Source: Opitutia bacterium (GTDB lineage Bacteria; Verrucomicrobiota; Verrucomicrobiia; Opitutales; T3Sed10-336). From it: a stretch of 64,000 bases of DNA. The position numbers and the translations under genes were made by a program. The notes below the pieces were generated by a model. The model saw only the letters and a list, made by a program, of their open reading frames with translations, was not told the DNA's origin and ran no database searches. Positions 9,716 to 18,824 of this stretch are shown one piece after another. The DNA is taken from positions 40,047 through 104,046 of the forward strand of contig PWMU01000187.1 in the NCBI GenBank assembly GCA_003558065.1, read 5' to 3'. Position 1 is the stretch's first letter, and every line of letters starts with the position of its first letter.

Positions 9716-10801
9716 ATGGCGGCAAATAACGAACCATCCATCAGCGTCGACAATCTGGTAAAGAAGTACGCGGGTGTCACGGCAGTCAACGAGGTCTCCT
9801 TCACCGTGGCAAAAGGCGAGATTATCGGCTTCCTCGGCCCCAACGGCGCCGGGAAGAGCACGACCATGCGTATCCTCACCGGATTCATTCCCGCCACCTC
9901 GGGGACGGTGCATATCTGCGGAATCGACGTCGCCCGTCACCCGGAAAAGATCAAACGCCACATCGGGTACATGCCCGAGAACAATCCCCTCCCCGACGAC
10001 ATGCGGGTTCTGGAGTACCTCAAGCTCCGCGGCCGCCTCAAGGGCGTTTCGCGCCGGAAACTCCGTTCCCGCCTCGATGAGGTGCTCGAGGTCTGCGATC
10101 TCAAGCGGGCCTCCCGCCGCATCATCGGCACGCTTTCCAAGGGTTACCGGCAGCGGGTGGGGATTGCCGACAGCATCCTGGCCGAACCGGAAGTCATCAT
10201 CATGGACGAACCGACCATCGGTCTGGATCCCCACCAGATTGTGATGATCCGGGATCTTATCGCCGGCCTGCGCGGCAAAATGAGCATTCTCATCTCCAGC
10301 CATATTCTGCCCGAGATTGAAATGACCTGCGACCGGGTCGTCATCATCAACGGCGGTCGTGTCGTTGCCGCCAATACCCCCCGGAACCTCCGGCGGGAAT
10401 TCATACCTGAAAAAACCTACGTGGCTGAACTCCAGGGATCCCGGGACGGCCTTTTTTCCGCGCTCGATCGCGCAGGCCTCGATCTTTCGATCGAATCGAT
10501 CAGCGACGGCGAAAACAACGGGTTTTTCACCGCCACCTTTTCCACGAAAAACGAAGAAGAAGTCGGCGAGAGCCTTGCCGAGGCTCTGCTGGCGGGCCGC
10601 AGGTACAGGCTGCGCTCTCTCAAGAGATGCGAACCCACTCTGGAAGAGGTTTTTATGGCGGCTACGCGACGGAGCTGGGACGTGCTGATGCCCGACCCGA
10701 AACCGAAGCCAAAGAAAGACCGGGACCCTGACAACGGCGGTGGCGCCCCGTCGTCTTCCCCGGAACGCGACTCCTCTCCCACTCCGACGCCATCCACCTG
10801 A
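9716..10801 (+). CDS. ABC transporter ATP-binding protein (gliding/GldA-like)
   Basis: This 361-residue ATPase has Walker A GPNGAGKST, the signature LSKGYRQRVGIADS, Walker B VIIMDEPTIGLDP and the switch His in ISSHILPE. A C-terminal extension follows; its last 35 or so residues are a Pro/Ser/Asp/Lys-rich low-complexity tail. It is the first gene of a tight set with an ABC-2 permease, a GldG-like protein and a DUF4340 protein. That set occurs in many non-gliding bacteria, so gliding should not be assumed. The substrate is unknown. The 48 bp before the ATG are AT-rich but I see no convincing -35/-10 pair. Confidence 0.93.
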   Translation: MAANNEPSISVDNLVKKYAGVTAVNEVSFTVAKGEIIGFLGPNGAGKSTTMRILTGFIPATSGTVHICGIDVARHPEKIKRHIGYMPENNPLPDDMRVLEYLKLRGRLKGVSRRKLRSRLDEVLEVCDLKRASRRIIGTLSKGYRQRVGIADSILAEPEVIIMDEPTIGLDPHQIVMIRDLIAGLRGKMSILISSHILPEIEMTCDRVVIINGGRVVAANTPRNLRREFIPEKTYVAELQGSRDGLFSALDRAGLDLSIESISDGENNGFFTATFSTKNEEEVGESLAEALLAGRRYRLRSLKRCEPTLEEVFMAATRRSWDVLMPDPKPKPKKDRDPDNGGGAPSSSPERDSSPTPTPST

Positions 10802-10841
10802 ACGCCGCTTTTCACTCGGACTTTCCGGATTCATCTCAATC

Positions 10842-11603
10842 ATGCGACACTTCGGCACTCTCCTAAGACACGAAATCAGGATCCTCTGCTACGCCCCGGC
10901 GACCTACATTGCCGCTTTCCTGTTCCTCATCGTCATGGGATCCCTGTTCCAGTGGGTTATCGAGACTTACAACCAGGGAACCCAGGAAACCATCCCCTGG
11001 GTGGTTTTCTTCCAGCTTTTCTGGCTGCCCGTCTTTTTCATGGTCCCGCTTCTGACGATGAAGAGTTTTTCCGAGGAAAAGCGGCTCGGCACCCTCGAGA
11101 ATCTGATGACCACCCCCGCCGGCACAGCGGAGATTGTTCTCGCCAAGTTTTTCTCGGCCTATCTGCTCTATCTCCTTTTGTGGGGCATCACTATCGGGTT
11201 TAACTTCATCCTCTTCCATTTCGCCCAGGATCCGCGTCTCATCGAAACGGGCCCCCTTCTCGGCGGATTCATTTTCTCCGCGCTCAGCGGCCTGCTTTTC
11301 ATCGCCACGGGCATTTTCGCGAGCACAGTGACCCGCAGTCAGCTGGTCGCGGGGATTCTCACGTTTTCCCTTCTTTTCGGGATGATTATCGGAAGCCGCT
11401 ATCTCTCGGAACTCAAACAGTTGGAAACCGCCTACTCGGTGACGCTCCGCAACTGGATCGACACGCTGCAGATATTTCAGCATGCGGAAGACCTCAGTCG
11501 CGGAGTGGTCGATACGCGCGCGATTTTCTTTTATATTTTTGGAGCCACGCTGATGCTCACCTTCAGCACGCTGGTGATTCGAAGCAAGATTTGGAGAGGT
11601 TGA
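10842..11603 (+). CDS. ABC-2 type permease (GldF-like)
   Basis: This 253-residue membrane protein has about six hydrophobic segments, beginning with APATYIAAFLFLIVMGSLFQ and ending with IFGATLMLTFSTLVI. The motif FSEEKRLGTLENLMTTP is typical of ABC-2 permeases of the GldF/NosY kind. It would form the channel driven by the ATPase 40 bp upstream. The chosen ATG (MRHFGTLLRHEIRI) gives the usual short cytoplasmic N-terminus; the frame is open further upstream but there overlaps the ATPase gene. The next gene starts 3 bp after its stop. Confidence 0.92.
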   Translation: MRHFGTLLRHEIRILCYAPATYIAAFLFLIVMGSLFQWVIETYNQGTQETIPWVVFFQLFWLPVFFMVPLLTMKSFSEEKRLGTLENLMTTPAGTAEIVLAKFFSAYLLYLLLWGITIGFNFILFHFAQDPRLIETGPLLGGFIFSALSGLLFIATGIFASTVTRSQLVAGILTFSLLFGMIIGSRYLSELKQLETAYSVTLRNWIDTLQIFQHAEDLSRGVVDTRAIFFYIFGATLMLTFSTLVIRSKIWRG

Positions 11604-11606
11604 TTG

Positions 11607-13085
11607 ATGAAAGAGAAAAAGGATTTCACCTATTATCGCTGGATCAACGCCCTTAACACCGCCCTGCAGGGCGTGCTGGCGCTCCTCCTTTTCGCCGGCG
11701 GCATGCACCTGGCATCAAAGTATTTCTGGCGCACGGACCTGACCGAGAACCACCGGTATTCGCTCTCCGCGGAAACGCTCTCTTATCTCGAGAATCTCGA
11801 GACACCGGTCAAAGTGATTGTGACCCTGTCGTCGGAAGGGGTGACGGACGAACTGGATCCCGTCTACCAGGATGTCCGCGCCCTGCTTCGGGAGTACGAG
11901 TATGCGGTGCGAAACAATTCGAAAGCCAGCTTCGACGTCGAGTTCGTCAACATCTTTCAACAACGCAAGCAAGCACAGCTCATCGCGCAGGAATACGGTG
12001 TTGAGCAGGAGAACCTCATCATCTTCGCCACCGAAGACAAGCAGCGCATCGTGTTCCCGAACGAGCTTTATCAAACCAGGGACCGCAAGCGGAAAAATTT
12101 CCGGGGTGAGCAGGTCTTTACTTCAGCGGTGCTCGACATTTCCCGCGAAGAACAAAACACGATCTATTTCATTACCGGACACGGAGAGATGCGCTTTGAC
12201 GACACCGACCCCAACCGGGGCCTTTCCCAGCTCGGCGACGCGCTCAAGCAACGAAACTTCGTCCTCCGCAACCTGGACCTTACGGAAGTGGACCAAGTGC
12301 CCGAGGACGCCGACCTCCTCATGCTCCTGTCCCCCCGCTCGGCGCTGCTGTCCCGGGAAGAAGAGCTCCTTCGCCGCTACCTTTCAAACGAGGCGGGAAA
12401 GCTGATTGCGATGATCGACCCGGGCAGGCGGCACGGATTGGGAGAATTGTTTTACGAATGGGGCATCCTCCTGGACGACGTCGTGATCCTCGATACCGGC
12501 CCCGACTCGCTGGCCGGAGGGGGCGACCTCGTCCTGCACCGCTACGGCGACCATCCCATCACCCGCAGCCTGTACGAAAACAGACTGCGCCTGATCACGG
12601 GCTTGAGCCGTTCCGCCCGGCCGGACCCCGGCCGGGCGCTGGACGACTCCCTGTCGGTCAAGCCGCTGGTCTTCACTTCCGACACCAGCTGGGGCGAACG
12701 CTCTTACAGGCAGGACAAGAACTTCGTGTACGATCCCGAATCGGACCTGGAAGGCCCTCTCAGTATCGCGACCGTTTCCGAGCGTCAGATCCCGTCTCAA
12801 CTCGGCATCAACATCCCCGGCGGCCGTGTGGTCGTATTCGGGACCTCCGACCTGATTTCCAACAATCGGATCAACTCCCTTGGCAACCTGACGCTTTTTC
12901 TCAACTCGATCAACTGGATGATCGACCACGACGGCATGACCAACATCCCCCCCCGCCCCATCGACGATCTTCAGCTTGTCTTGACTCGCGAAAACATCAA
13001 TCATCTGCGATTGACCCTTCTCGGTATCCTTCCCGGCATTGTCGCTTTGTCCGGGATCATTATTTACTGGGTACGAAGAAAGTAA
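11607..13085 (+). CDS. GldG-like ABC transport auxiliary protein
   Basis: The protein has 492 residues. A membrane anchor lies near residues 17-38 (LQGVLALLLFAGGMHLAS), a large periplasmic domain follows, and a second hydrophobic segment is at the C-terminus (LLGILPGIVALSGIIIYWV). The body contains FITGHGEMRFDDT and LLMLLSPRSALLSREEELLRRYL, as in the ABC_transp_aux/DUF4350 family found with gliding-type ABC transporters. It probably completes the transporter as a periplasmic partner. The start is one of the few with a good ribosome-binding site: GGAGAGG at 11593-11599. An in-frame TTG just before the ATG is less likely. Confidence 0.88.
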   Translation: MKEKKDFTYYRWINALNTALQGVLALLLFAGGMHLASKYFWRTDLTENHRYSLSAETLSYLENLETPVKVIVTLSSEGVTDELDPVYQDVRALLREYEYAVRNNSKASFDVEFVNIFQQRKQAQLIAQEYGVEQENLIIFATEDKQRIVFPNELYQTRDRKRKNFRGEQVFTSAVLDISREEQNTIYFITGHGEMRFDDTDPNRGLSQLGDALKQRNFVLRNLDLTEVDQVPEDADLLMLLSPRSALLSREEELLRRYLSNEAGKLIAMIDPGRRHGLGELFYEWGILLDDVVILDTGPDSLAGGGDLVLHRYGDHPITRSLYENRLRLITGLSRSARPDPGRALDDSLSVKPLVFTSDTSWGERSYRQDKNFVYDPESDLEGPLSIATVSERQIPSQLGINIPGGRVVVFGTSDLISNNRINSLGNLTLFLNSINWMIDHDGMTNIPPRPIDDLQLVLTRENINHLRLTLLGILPGIVALSGIIIYWVRRK

Positions 13086-13095
13086 CCGGTCTCCC

Positions 13096-15033
13096 ATGCG
13101 CACCAAAATCACAGTCGGTCTCCTGATTCTCAACGCGGCGCTGTTCTCCTATATCTTCTACTTTGAAGGCAGGATTTTCGGTCCCGAGGACATCACCGAA
13201 CGTTCAAGGAAGGTTTTTCACTCGGAGGTCGCCGATATCGATTACCTGAAGATCGAAGGCAGGAACCTGGGCGCCACCCATATCCTCGAGCGTCGGCGCG
13301 ATCAATGGAGGCTTACATCCCCGGTGGACTGGCCGGCCAACACGCACGCGGTCAGCAGAATCATCAATCAGATCCAGTATCTGGAACGGGAAACCAGTTT
13401 TATGATCTCGGAGCTGGAGCGTACCGAACTGACCCTTGCCGACTACGGACTGGACGAGCCCGGGATGACGCTGATATTCGGCCAGGGAGACAACCGTCAC
13501 GAACTCCAGTTCGGAGCCGCCACTGAAATCGGCAACCGCCTCTACATCCTGGATCCGTCGTCCGAACGTGTCCACGTCGTCCGGCGGGACATCGTCACCG
13601 CCCTCGGAACCCCGCTCGACGAGCTTCGAAGCGATTCGATTTTTGACATTCCCCTCTTCGAGGTCCGCAGTCTCACTCTGCAGCTGAACACCCCCCGCAG
13701 CGTGAAAATGCGCGTCGTCCGCTCCGGCGATTCCTGGGCGTTCGAAACCCCGATCCAGGTTCCGGCGAACGAACGGGCTGTGGAAGCGACCGTCAACAAC
13801 CTGGCGGGACTCACCGTGCGACGTTTCGAAGGGGAGATCTCAGACGGGCTTGACGCCTACGGCCTTGAGAAACCTGCCATGAGGATCACCCTCGACGGCA
13901 ACAGGCGCAACCAGTCCCTGCTGATCGGAAGCGAAGTATCCGATCCTCCGGGGCCCCGTGAATACTACGCCAAGATTCCCCGGCGAACTTCTGCTTCGCC
14001 GACGGTCTTCACGGTGGATGCGGACAAGGTGGATGACTTGAGGAACGCCCAGGATAACCTTCGCGACCGGGATTTCCTTACATTCCATCCGGAGGACCTT
14101 TCTTCCATCAGCATCGGGGTTCATGATCGGGACCCCGTCTCTCTCCAACGGCTGGAAACCGGTCAATGGCAGCTTGTCTCCCGCCAGCCCGATCAGTCGA
14201 TCCGCCTTCTCCGCGCCGACAGCGCGGTGGTCGACCGTCTCATCGAACGCCTCGGAAACCTGCGGGCCCGGTCGTTTGAAAGCAATGCGCCTTCCGCTGC
14301 GGACAAAGAGGAGTTTGGCCTGACCGAGCCCCAGCGCAAGGTCACTCTGAGCGGTGCACGGGACATCACCCTGCTTCTCGGCTACTTTTCCAGGACCCGC
14401 GCCAACGAGATCTATGCCAAGATAGAAGGGGCTGATTTTGTCTACACCGTCGACAGCTCGATCCTCGACGCCCTTCCGGTCATTTCGCGGTATTACCGTG
14501 ATCGCCTGCTGATGAGCCGCCCCGACGGCGCGAAGATCACTTCCGTCTCCCTTTACGGTCTGGATACGGACAGAGAGATTTTCCGCCTGGAGCTCCCGTC
14601 GAGCGATGCGACCTGGGACGAGCTCCTCGAAGAAGAAGATGAAGCCGTCAGGGACGCGGTCCAGGCGCTTCTTCCGGAATTGCGCCAGTTGCGGGTGGAA
14701 AACTACATCCTCGACGAGTTTCCTCCGATGCTCAACATGGGCCGCGAAACCCGCTCGTGGATCTACGTGGTCGAAACCACCTATTCCTTGACCGGCGGCG
14801 AAGATGACCAGGTTACGTACTTTGAACTCTACCTCACTGATCGAATGGGAGGGCAGAACATGCTTGTCGGGTCGCCCGAACTGAATGTCGTTTTCTCGGC
14901 AAGGCAGGAGTTTGTTGACGCCGTCTCCAGGCTTATCGACAAGAGCGAGGAGGTTTCCGCTCCGGATCCCGATCCGGAAGCCGACCCGGCCGCGGAAACA
15001 CCGGAGAGTCCCGAAGAAGCTTCGAGCTCCTGA
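13096..15033 (+). CDS. DUF4340 domain-containing membrane-anchored protein
   Basis: The protein has 645 residues. It has an N-terminal anchor (VGLLILNAALFSYIFYF) and repeated DUF4340-like units recognisable by WRLTSPVDWPANTHAVSRI, LADYGLDEPGMTLIFGQ, YGLEKPAMRITLDG and FGLTEPQRKVTLSG. The C-terminus is acidic and Pro-rich. DUF4340 proteins commonly sit directly after GldG-like genes, as here (10 bp gap), and their role is unknown. Its position suggests a periplasmic component of the same ABC system. The ATG at 13096 was chosen because it starts directly before the hydrophobic anchor. Confidence 0.85.
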   Translation: MRTKITVGLLILNAALFSYIFYFEGRIFGPEDITERSRKVFHSEVADIDYLKIEGRNLGATHILERRRDQWRLTSPVDWPANTHAVSRIINQIQYLERETSFMISELERTELTLADYGLDEPGMTLIFGQGDNRHELQFGAATEIGNRLYILDPSSERVHVVRRDIVTALGTPLDELRSDSIFDIPLFEVRSLTLQLNTPRSVKMRVVRSGDSWAFETPIQVPANERAVEATVNNLAGLTVRRFEGEISDGLDAYGLEKPAMRITLDGNRRNQSLLIGSEVSDPPGPREYYAKIPRRTSASPTVFTVDADKVDDLRNAQDNLRDRDFLTFHPEDLSSISIGVHDRDPVSLQRLETGQWQLVSRQPDQSIRLLRADSAVVDRLIERLGNLRARSFESNAPSAADKEEFGLTEPQRKVTLSGARDITLLLGYFSRTRANEIYAKIEGADFVYTVDSSILDALPVISRYYRDRLLMSRPDGAKITSVSLYGLDTDREIFRLELPSSDATWDELLEEEDEAVRDAVQALLPELRQLRVENYILDEFPPMLNMGRETRSWIYVVETTYSLTGGEDDQVTYFELYLTDRMGGQNMLVGSPELNVVFSARQEFVDAVSRLIDKSEEVSAPDPDPEADPAAETPESPEEASSS

Positions 15034-15090
15034 AGGGAAACGGAAGCTGCCACGCTTCACGCGGTCCGCGGACCTCCGCTGTAAAGATAG

Positions 15091-17823
15091 ATGCAAGATC
15101 CAGCTCCCACCCCAGCCCGTCCCGCCGGCCGCCGATCGCGAAAGCTTCGTGCCGGGTTCATCCTGGGAACCAATATACTGCTTCTCCTGCTCCTGTCCGC
15201 CCAGGGGATTCTCTGCTGGCAAAAGACGGTGCCCGTGCCGGATTTCCTCCTGGAAAAAGTCCATCAACTGCTTCTTGCGGAGGGACTGCGTGCGGACGCG
15301 GGTCAGGTCCGGCTCCGCGCCCCCAACCGCCTCATCCTCCACTCGCCCCGGATCGAATCCCGGAGTCATCCCGGCCTCTTACTGGAAGCCGATCTGGTGG
15401 AGGTCGAATTTTCTTTTCTCGCCTTTTTCATCCGCGATTTCAGTCCCCGCGCGCTCGCCGTCGACAACGGCCGCTTCGCCTGCCCGCCGGAATTGAGAAA
15501 ATCGGGCGGGAGCGATCTCCTGGTGCGCGACCTGTATCTGCGCGCCTCCAGCCGGGAGAGCGGATGGGATATTCAGCAACTGCTTTTGCGCACGGGTGAT
15601 CTCTCCGCAAGCCTGGCCGGCCCGACACCGGAACCCCCCGATGAACCACCGCCGGAAGTGGAAGAACTCACCTGGAACGAAATCCTGGTTCTTGCCGCTG
15701 ACGAATTCGGATTGGTCAAAGAGGATTACCTCGATGGACTTGAGGAGGGGTTTCTCCGCGTGGGGCTCGGTCATGGCGGTTCCGGAACGGCCACGGCGGA
15801 AGTCGGGCTTTCCGGCGCCAGCTACCGGCATGATGTTTCGGGCCTGGAGATCCGTCATCCCGAGGCCCGCGGCCGTTTCATACTGGATGGAGACGGCTCT
15901 CAGCGGCCGGGATGGGCCGAGTTCAAGGCGTCTTCGGTTCGCTACAGGGACAAGGGGGAGATCAGAAATGTGGCCGCGGCATTGGCGCTCCCCGGGACCT
16001 TGCGTTCCGGGGAGATCCTGCCGACGGAAGTTCAGGTCGTCGCCCGCTCGGCAACTGCATTTGACGAACATGCTGATGACCTTTATCTGGCCGGACGGCG
16101 GGTGGGCCCGCACTCCGTCGACCTTTCGTTCTTTGGTCGCTACCAGGGGGATCCCCTCGACGGGCGGGCCGAATTCGACTGGAGAAGCGGCGCGGGCCTC
16201 ATCGCCGCGCGCGCCGACCTCAATCCCACCCCCGTGCTCCGGCACCCGTTGGTTCGTGAAACAGGGCTCAATTATGAAGTGATTTTCAAGGAGGCTCCCG
16301 AGTTCGAGGGAACTCTCGAGTTCGGACCGGATTGGGAGCCCGTGATCGCCGACCTGGAACTCAGGGCCGGTGCATGCCGGATCGACGGAGTGGAGATGGA
16401 CGCCGCCCGGGCCATTGCCCGTTGGCTGCCGGAAAAGGAGTTCGACGTGCCGGTCCTGGTGCTCGCAGGGGCTGACTTCCGCTCGTCGGGTTCCTACCGG
16501 ACCGATCTGCAAACCCGGGATTACCGGCTGCTGTTCAGCGGCACGCTTCGCCCCGCACACATCGCGCCCTGGTTTGAAAACTGGTGGTCGGTGCTTTGGG
16601 AGGAATTCGATTTCGCCGGCCCGCCCCCCGCGTCCGACGTCGACATTCAGGGAAACTGGCAGCGGCCGGAGAACCTCCGCCTCACCGGAAGGACGCAAGC
16701 CGAGGACCTGCGTTTTCGAGGCGTCGAACTCGAGGGAATGAGGGCGCATTACACCGCCGCTCCGAAAGAGGCTCACGTCCTTCATGGAGTTCTCGACCGC
16801 CCGGAAGGCGCGGTCGGAGGCTCGTTTCTGTATCGCAACAACGAGGACGACTGGAGCGTTGAATTCGACATCGACAGCAACGTGGACGCCGGGGTCGCCC
16901 GGGATCTGCTCGGCGACGAGGCCGGCGGAATTCTGAAAGAGTTCTCATTCGAGTCCCCTCCCCGCATTCAGGCGCGCGGGCGGCTTTTTGAAGGGGGCCT
17001 TCGCCCGGAAACCCGCCTCGAGGTCGCCGCGCAATCGGAAAGCCCGCTGACCTTTTCCCGAATCCCCCTCGACCACCTGGATATCGAAGGCATCCTGAAT
17101 GGTTCGGATTTGGACCTGTCCTTTCGCTCGATCGGTTTTTCCGGCGGAATTGTCGACGGGGCCGTGCTGGTTGCCCTCGGCGGCGGCGGCCCGATTCCTC
17201 TCTCGATCAATCTTTCGGTCAAGGACACCCGCTTTGGCAAGGGACTCGAAGAGCTCGCCGAGGCGGGGGTTCTCGGTGAAGTCGACGCGGACGCCCGAAA
17301 GGAACTCGGAAATCTCGGGGGAAAGGTCGACCTGGAGGTCCGCGCGGACGGCCGGCTCGGAGACCCCTTGTCCTTCGAAGGCGAAGGAAAGGTTCACGTC
17401 CGGGAGGCCGAACTCGGACGCGTTCGGCTTCTCGGGATGCTCTCGAGACTTCTGGAGCGCACTCCCCTGCGGTTTACCTCGCTTCAATTGAACGAGGCCC
17501 AATCGAGCTTTCAGTTGGCGAACGAGCACCTCCGTTTTCCCGACCTCCAGCTGACCGGGCCGAATGTCGGGCTGGAGGCGAATGGCGAATACTCCTTCGA
17601 ATCTCAAGCTCTCGATTTCAAGGTGAACCTCTTCCTGCTCCGGGAAAGCCCAATACCCCTTATCTCGGAAGTAGTTGGCCGAATTTTGGCTCCCTTCGGA
17701 CACGTTCTCGAGTTGTCCTTGAGCGGCACCCTCGACGACCCCAGGTGGCGGCTTCCGCTCGACCCGAGAAGTTCGCCCGGCGACGCTCCCCATGCCGCAC
17801 CGCGCCAGCCGGGCCGACGTTAG
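15091..17823 (+). CDS. large AsmA-like envelope protein
   Basis: The 910-residue protein has one N-terminal transmembrane segment (about 19-43). A long beta-rich body follows, and the C-terminal region resembles AsmA C-terminal domains: LGMLSRLLERTPLRFTSLQ, then LQLTGPNVGLEANGEYSF and VNLFLLRESP. AsmA/TamB-type proteins are thought to bridge the periplasm and move or organise lipids. The gene follows the ABC/GldG/DUF4340 set by 57 bp on the same strand and could belong to that transcription unit, which suggests envelope-related work for all five. The N-terminal two thirds are not recognisable to me, so only the general class is called. Confidence 0.75.
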   Translation: MQDPAPTPARPAGRRSRKLRAGFILGTNILLLLLLSAQGILCWQKTVPVPDFLLEKVHQLLLAEGLRADAGQVRLRAPNRLILHSPRIESRSHPGLLLEADLVEVEFSFLAFFIRDFSPRALAVDNGRFACPPELRKSGGSDLLVRDLYLRASSRESGWDIQQLLLRTGDLSASLAGPTPEPPDEPPPEVEELTWNEILVLAADEFGLVKEDYLDGLEEGFLRVGLGHGGSGTATAEVGLSGASYRHDVSGLEIRHPEARGRFILDGDGSQRPGWAEFKASSVRYRDKGEIRNVAAALALPGTLRSGEILPTEVQVVARSATAFDEHADDLYLAGRRVGPHSVDLSFFGRYQGDPLDGRAEFDWRSGAGLIAARADLNPTPVLRHPLVRETGLNYEVIFKEAPEFEGTLEFGPDWEPVIADLELRAGACRIDGVEMDAARAIARWLPEKEFDVPVLVLAGADFRSSGSYRTDLQTRDYRLLFSGTLRPAHIAPWFENWWSVLWEEFDFAGPPPASDVDIQGNWQRPENLRLTGRTQAEDLRFRGVELEGMRAHYTAAPKEAHVLHGVLDRPEGAVGGSFLYRNNEDDWSVEFDIDSNVDAGVARDLLGDEAGGILKEFSFESPPRIQARGRLFEGGLRPETRLEVAAQSESPLTFSRIPLDHLDIEGILNGSDLDLSFRSIGFSGGIVDGAVLVALGGGGPIPLSINLSVKDTRFGKGLEELAEAGVLGEVDADARKELGNLGGKVDLEVRADGRLGDPLSFEGEGKVHVREAELGRVRLLGMLSRLLERTPLRFTSLQLNEAQSSFQLANEHLRFPDLQLTGPNVGLEANGEYSFESQALDFKVNLFLLRESPIPLISEVVGRILAPFGHVLELSLSGTLDDPRWRLPLDPRSSPGDAPHAAPRQPGRR

Positions 17824-17842
17824 CAGGTTGTCACGGGAGGAT

Positions 17843-17872
17843 TTGACCTATCCTGTCATTTGAATCTAGCTT
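17843..17872 (+). promoter_or_regulatory. candidate promoter of the aldo/keto reductase gene
   Basis: TTGACC (17843-17848) and TAGCTT (17867-17872) are separated by 18 bp. The -35 matches five of six positions and the -10 is weak. Transcription would begin at about the ATG at 17879, so the mRNA would be leaderless; no Shine-Dalgarno sequence is seen. Confidence 0.35.
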
Positions 17873-17878
17873 GAGAGC

Positions 17879-18757
17879 ATGGAGTTCAGAAAATTAGGCA
17901 GAAGCGGGTGGGAAATCAGCGCCGTTGGACTCGGGGCCATGCCGCTTTCCCTGAAGGAGAATCGTCCGGATGAGAAACAAGCCATCGGTGTGATTCGCGG
18001 CGCGATCGAGGCCGGCGTCAACCTGATCGATACCGCCGATGCGTATTGCCGCGACGACGGCGAAGCCGGTCACAACGAACGTCTGATCGGCAAAGCCCTG
18101 AACGAACTCCCGGGCAACGAAAAAGAACGCATCGTTGTAGCGACCAAGGGCGGGCACGTTCGGCCCGAAGGACGATGGGAGACCGACGGCCGTCCGGAAC
18201 ATTTGCGTGAGGTCTGCGAGGCCTCCCTCAAGAATCTCGGTCTCGAAGCGATTCCGCTTTACCAGTTTCACCGCCCCGATCCGGAAGTGCCCATGGCCGA
18301 CAGCCTGGGTGAACTGAAGAAGCTTAAGGACGAGGGCAAAATTCTCAATGTGGGCATCAGCAATGTAACCATGTCGGAAATCGAGAACGCGGAAAAGGTG
18401 GTTGAGATTATCAGCGTCCAGAATCGATTCTCGCCGAATCACCGAAGTCCTGAAACCGACGGAACCTTTGCCATCTGCCTGGCACGAAACATTGCGTTTC
18501 TCGCCTGGAGCCCGCTCAATGGAATGGAGGAAGCGAAAAAGCTCGGCGAAGCCGTTCCCGATGTTCAGGAGATCGCCGCCAACCACGGGGTGAGCGCCCA
18601 GGCACTCACTCTCGCCTGGTTGCTCGGCAAGGGCCCCAACATCATTCCGATTCCCGGCGCAAGCCGGGTGGAAAGCATCCGCGACTCGGTCAAAGCAACC
18701 GGTGTCAGGCTCTCACTTGAAGAAATCGTACGATTGGATACCTGCTGGAAACAATGA
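17879..18757 (+). CDS. aldo/keto reductase
   Basis: This 292-residue NAD(P)H-dependent oxidoreductase is a TIM barrel. The catalytic residues of the family are visible: Asp and Tyr in LIDTADAY, Lys in VVATKGG and His in YQFHRPD. The C-terminal cofactor segment reads IPIPGASRVESIRDS. The length fits the family. The physiological substrate cannot be deduced. It stands alone between the AsmA-like gene and the baeRF-type gene, with its own probable promoter and a hairpin just after the stop. Confidence 0.92.
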   Translation: MEFRKLGRSGWEISAVGLGAMPLSLKENRPDEKQAIGVIRGAIEAGVNLIDTADAYCRDDGEAGHNERLIGKALNELPGNEKERIVVATKGGHVRPEGRWETDGRPEHLREVCEASLKNLGLEAIPLYQFHRPDPEVPMADSLGELKKLKDEGKILNVGISNVTMSEIENAEKVVEIISVQNRFSPNHRSPETDGTFAICLARNIAFLAWSPLNGMEEAKKLGEAVPDVQEIAANHGVSAQALTLAWLLGKGPNIIPIPGASRVESIRDSVKATGVRLSLEEIVRLDTCWKQ

Positions 18758-18768
18758 GTGGCGCACAC

Positions 18769-18793
18769 GGTCTCCCGGAATAAACCGGAGACC
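18769..18793 (+). terminator. hairpin after the aldo/keto reductase gene
   Basis: GGTCTCC-C-GG (18769-18778) and CCGGAGACC (18785-18793) pair over nine bases with one bulged C and the loop AATAAA. No U-run follows. It could be a weak terminator of the upstream gene or a leader stem of the gene at 18825. Confidence 0.35.
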
Positions 18794-18824
18794 ATGAACG
18801 ACTGCAACAGAAAGGAATAAATTA

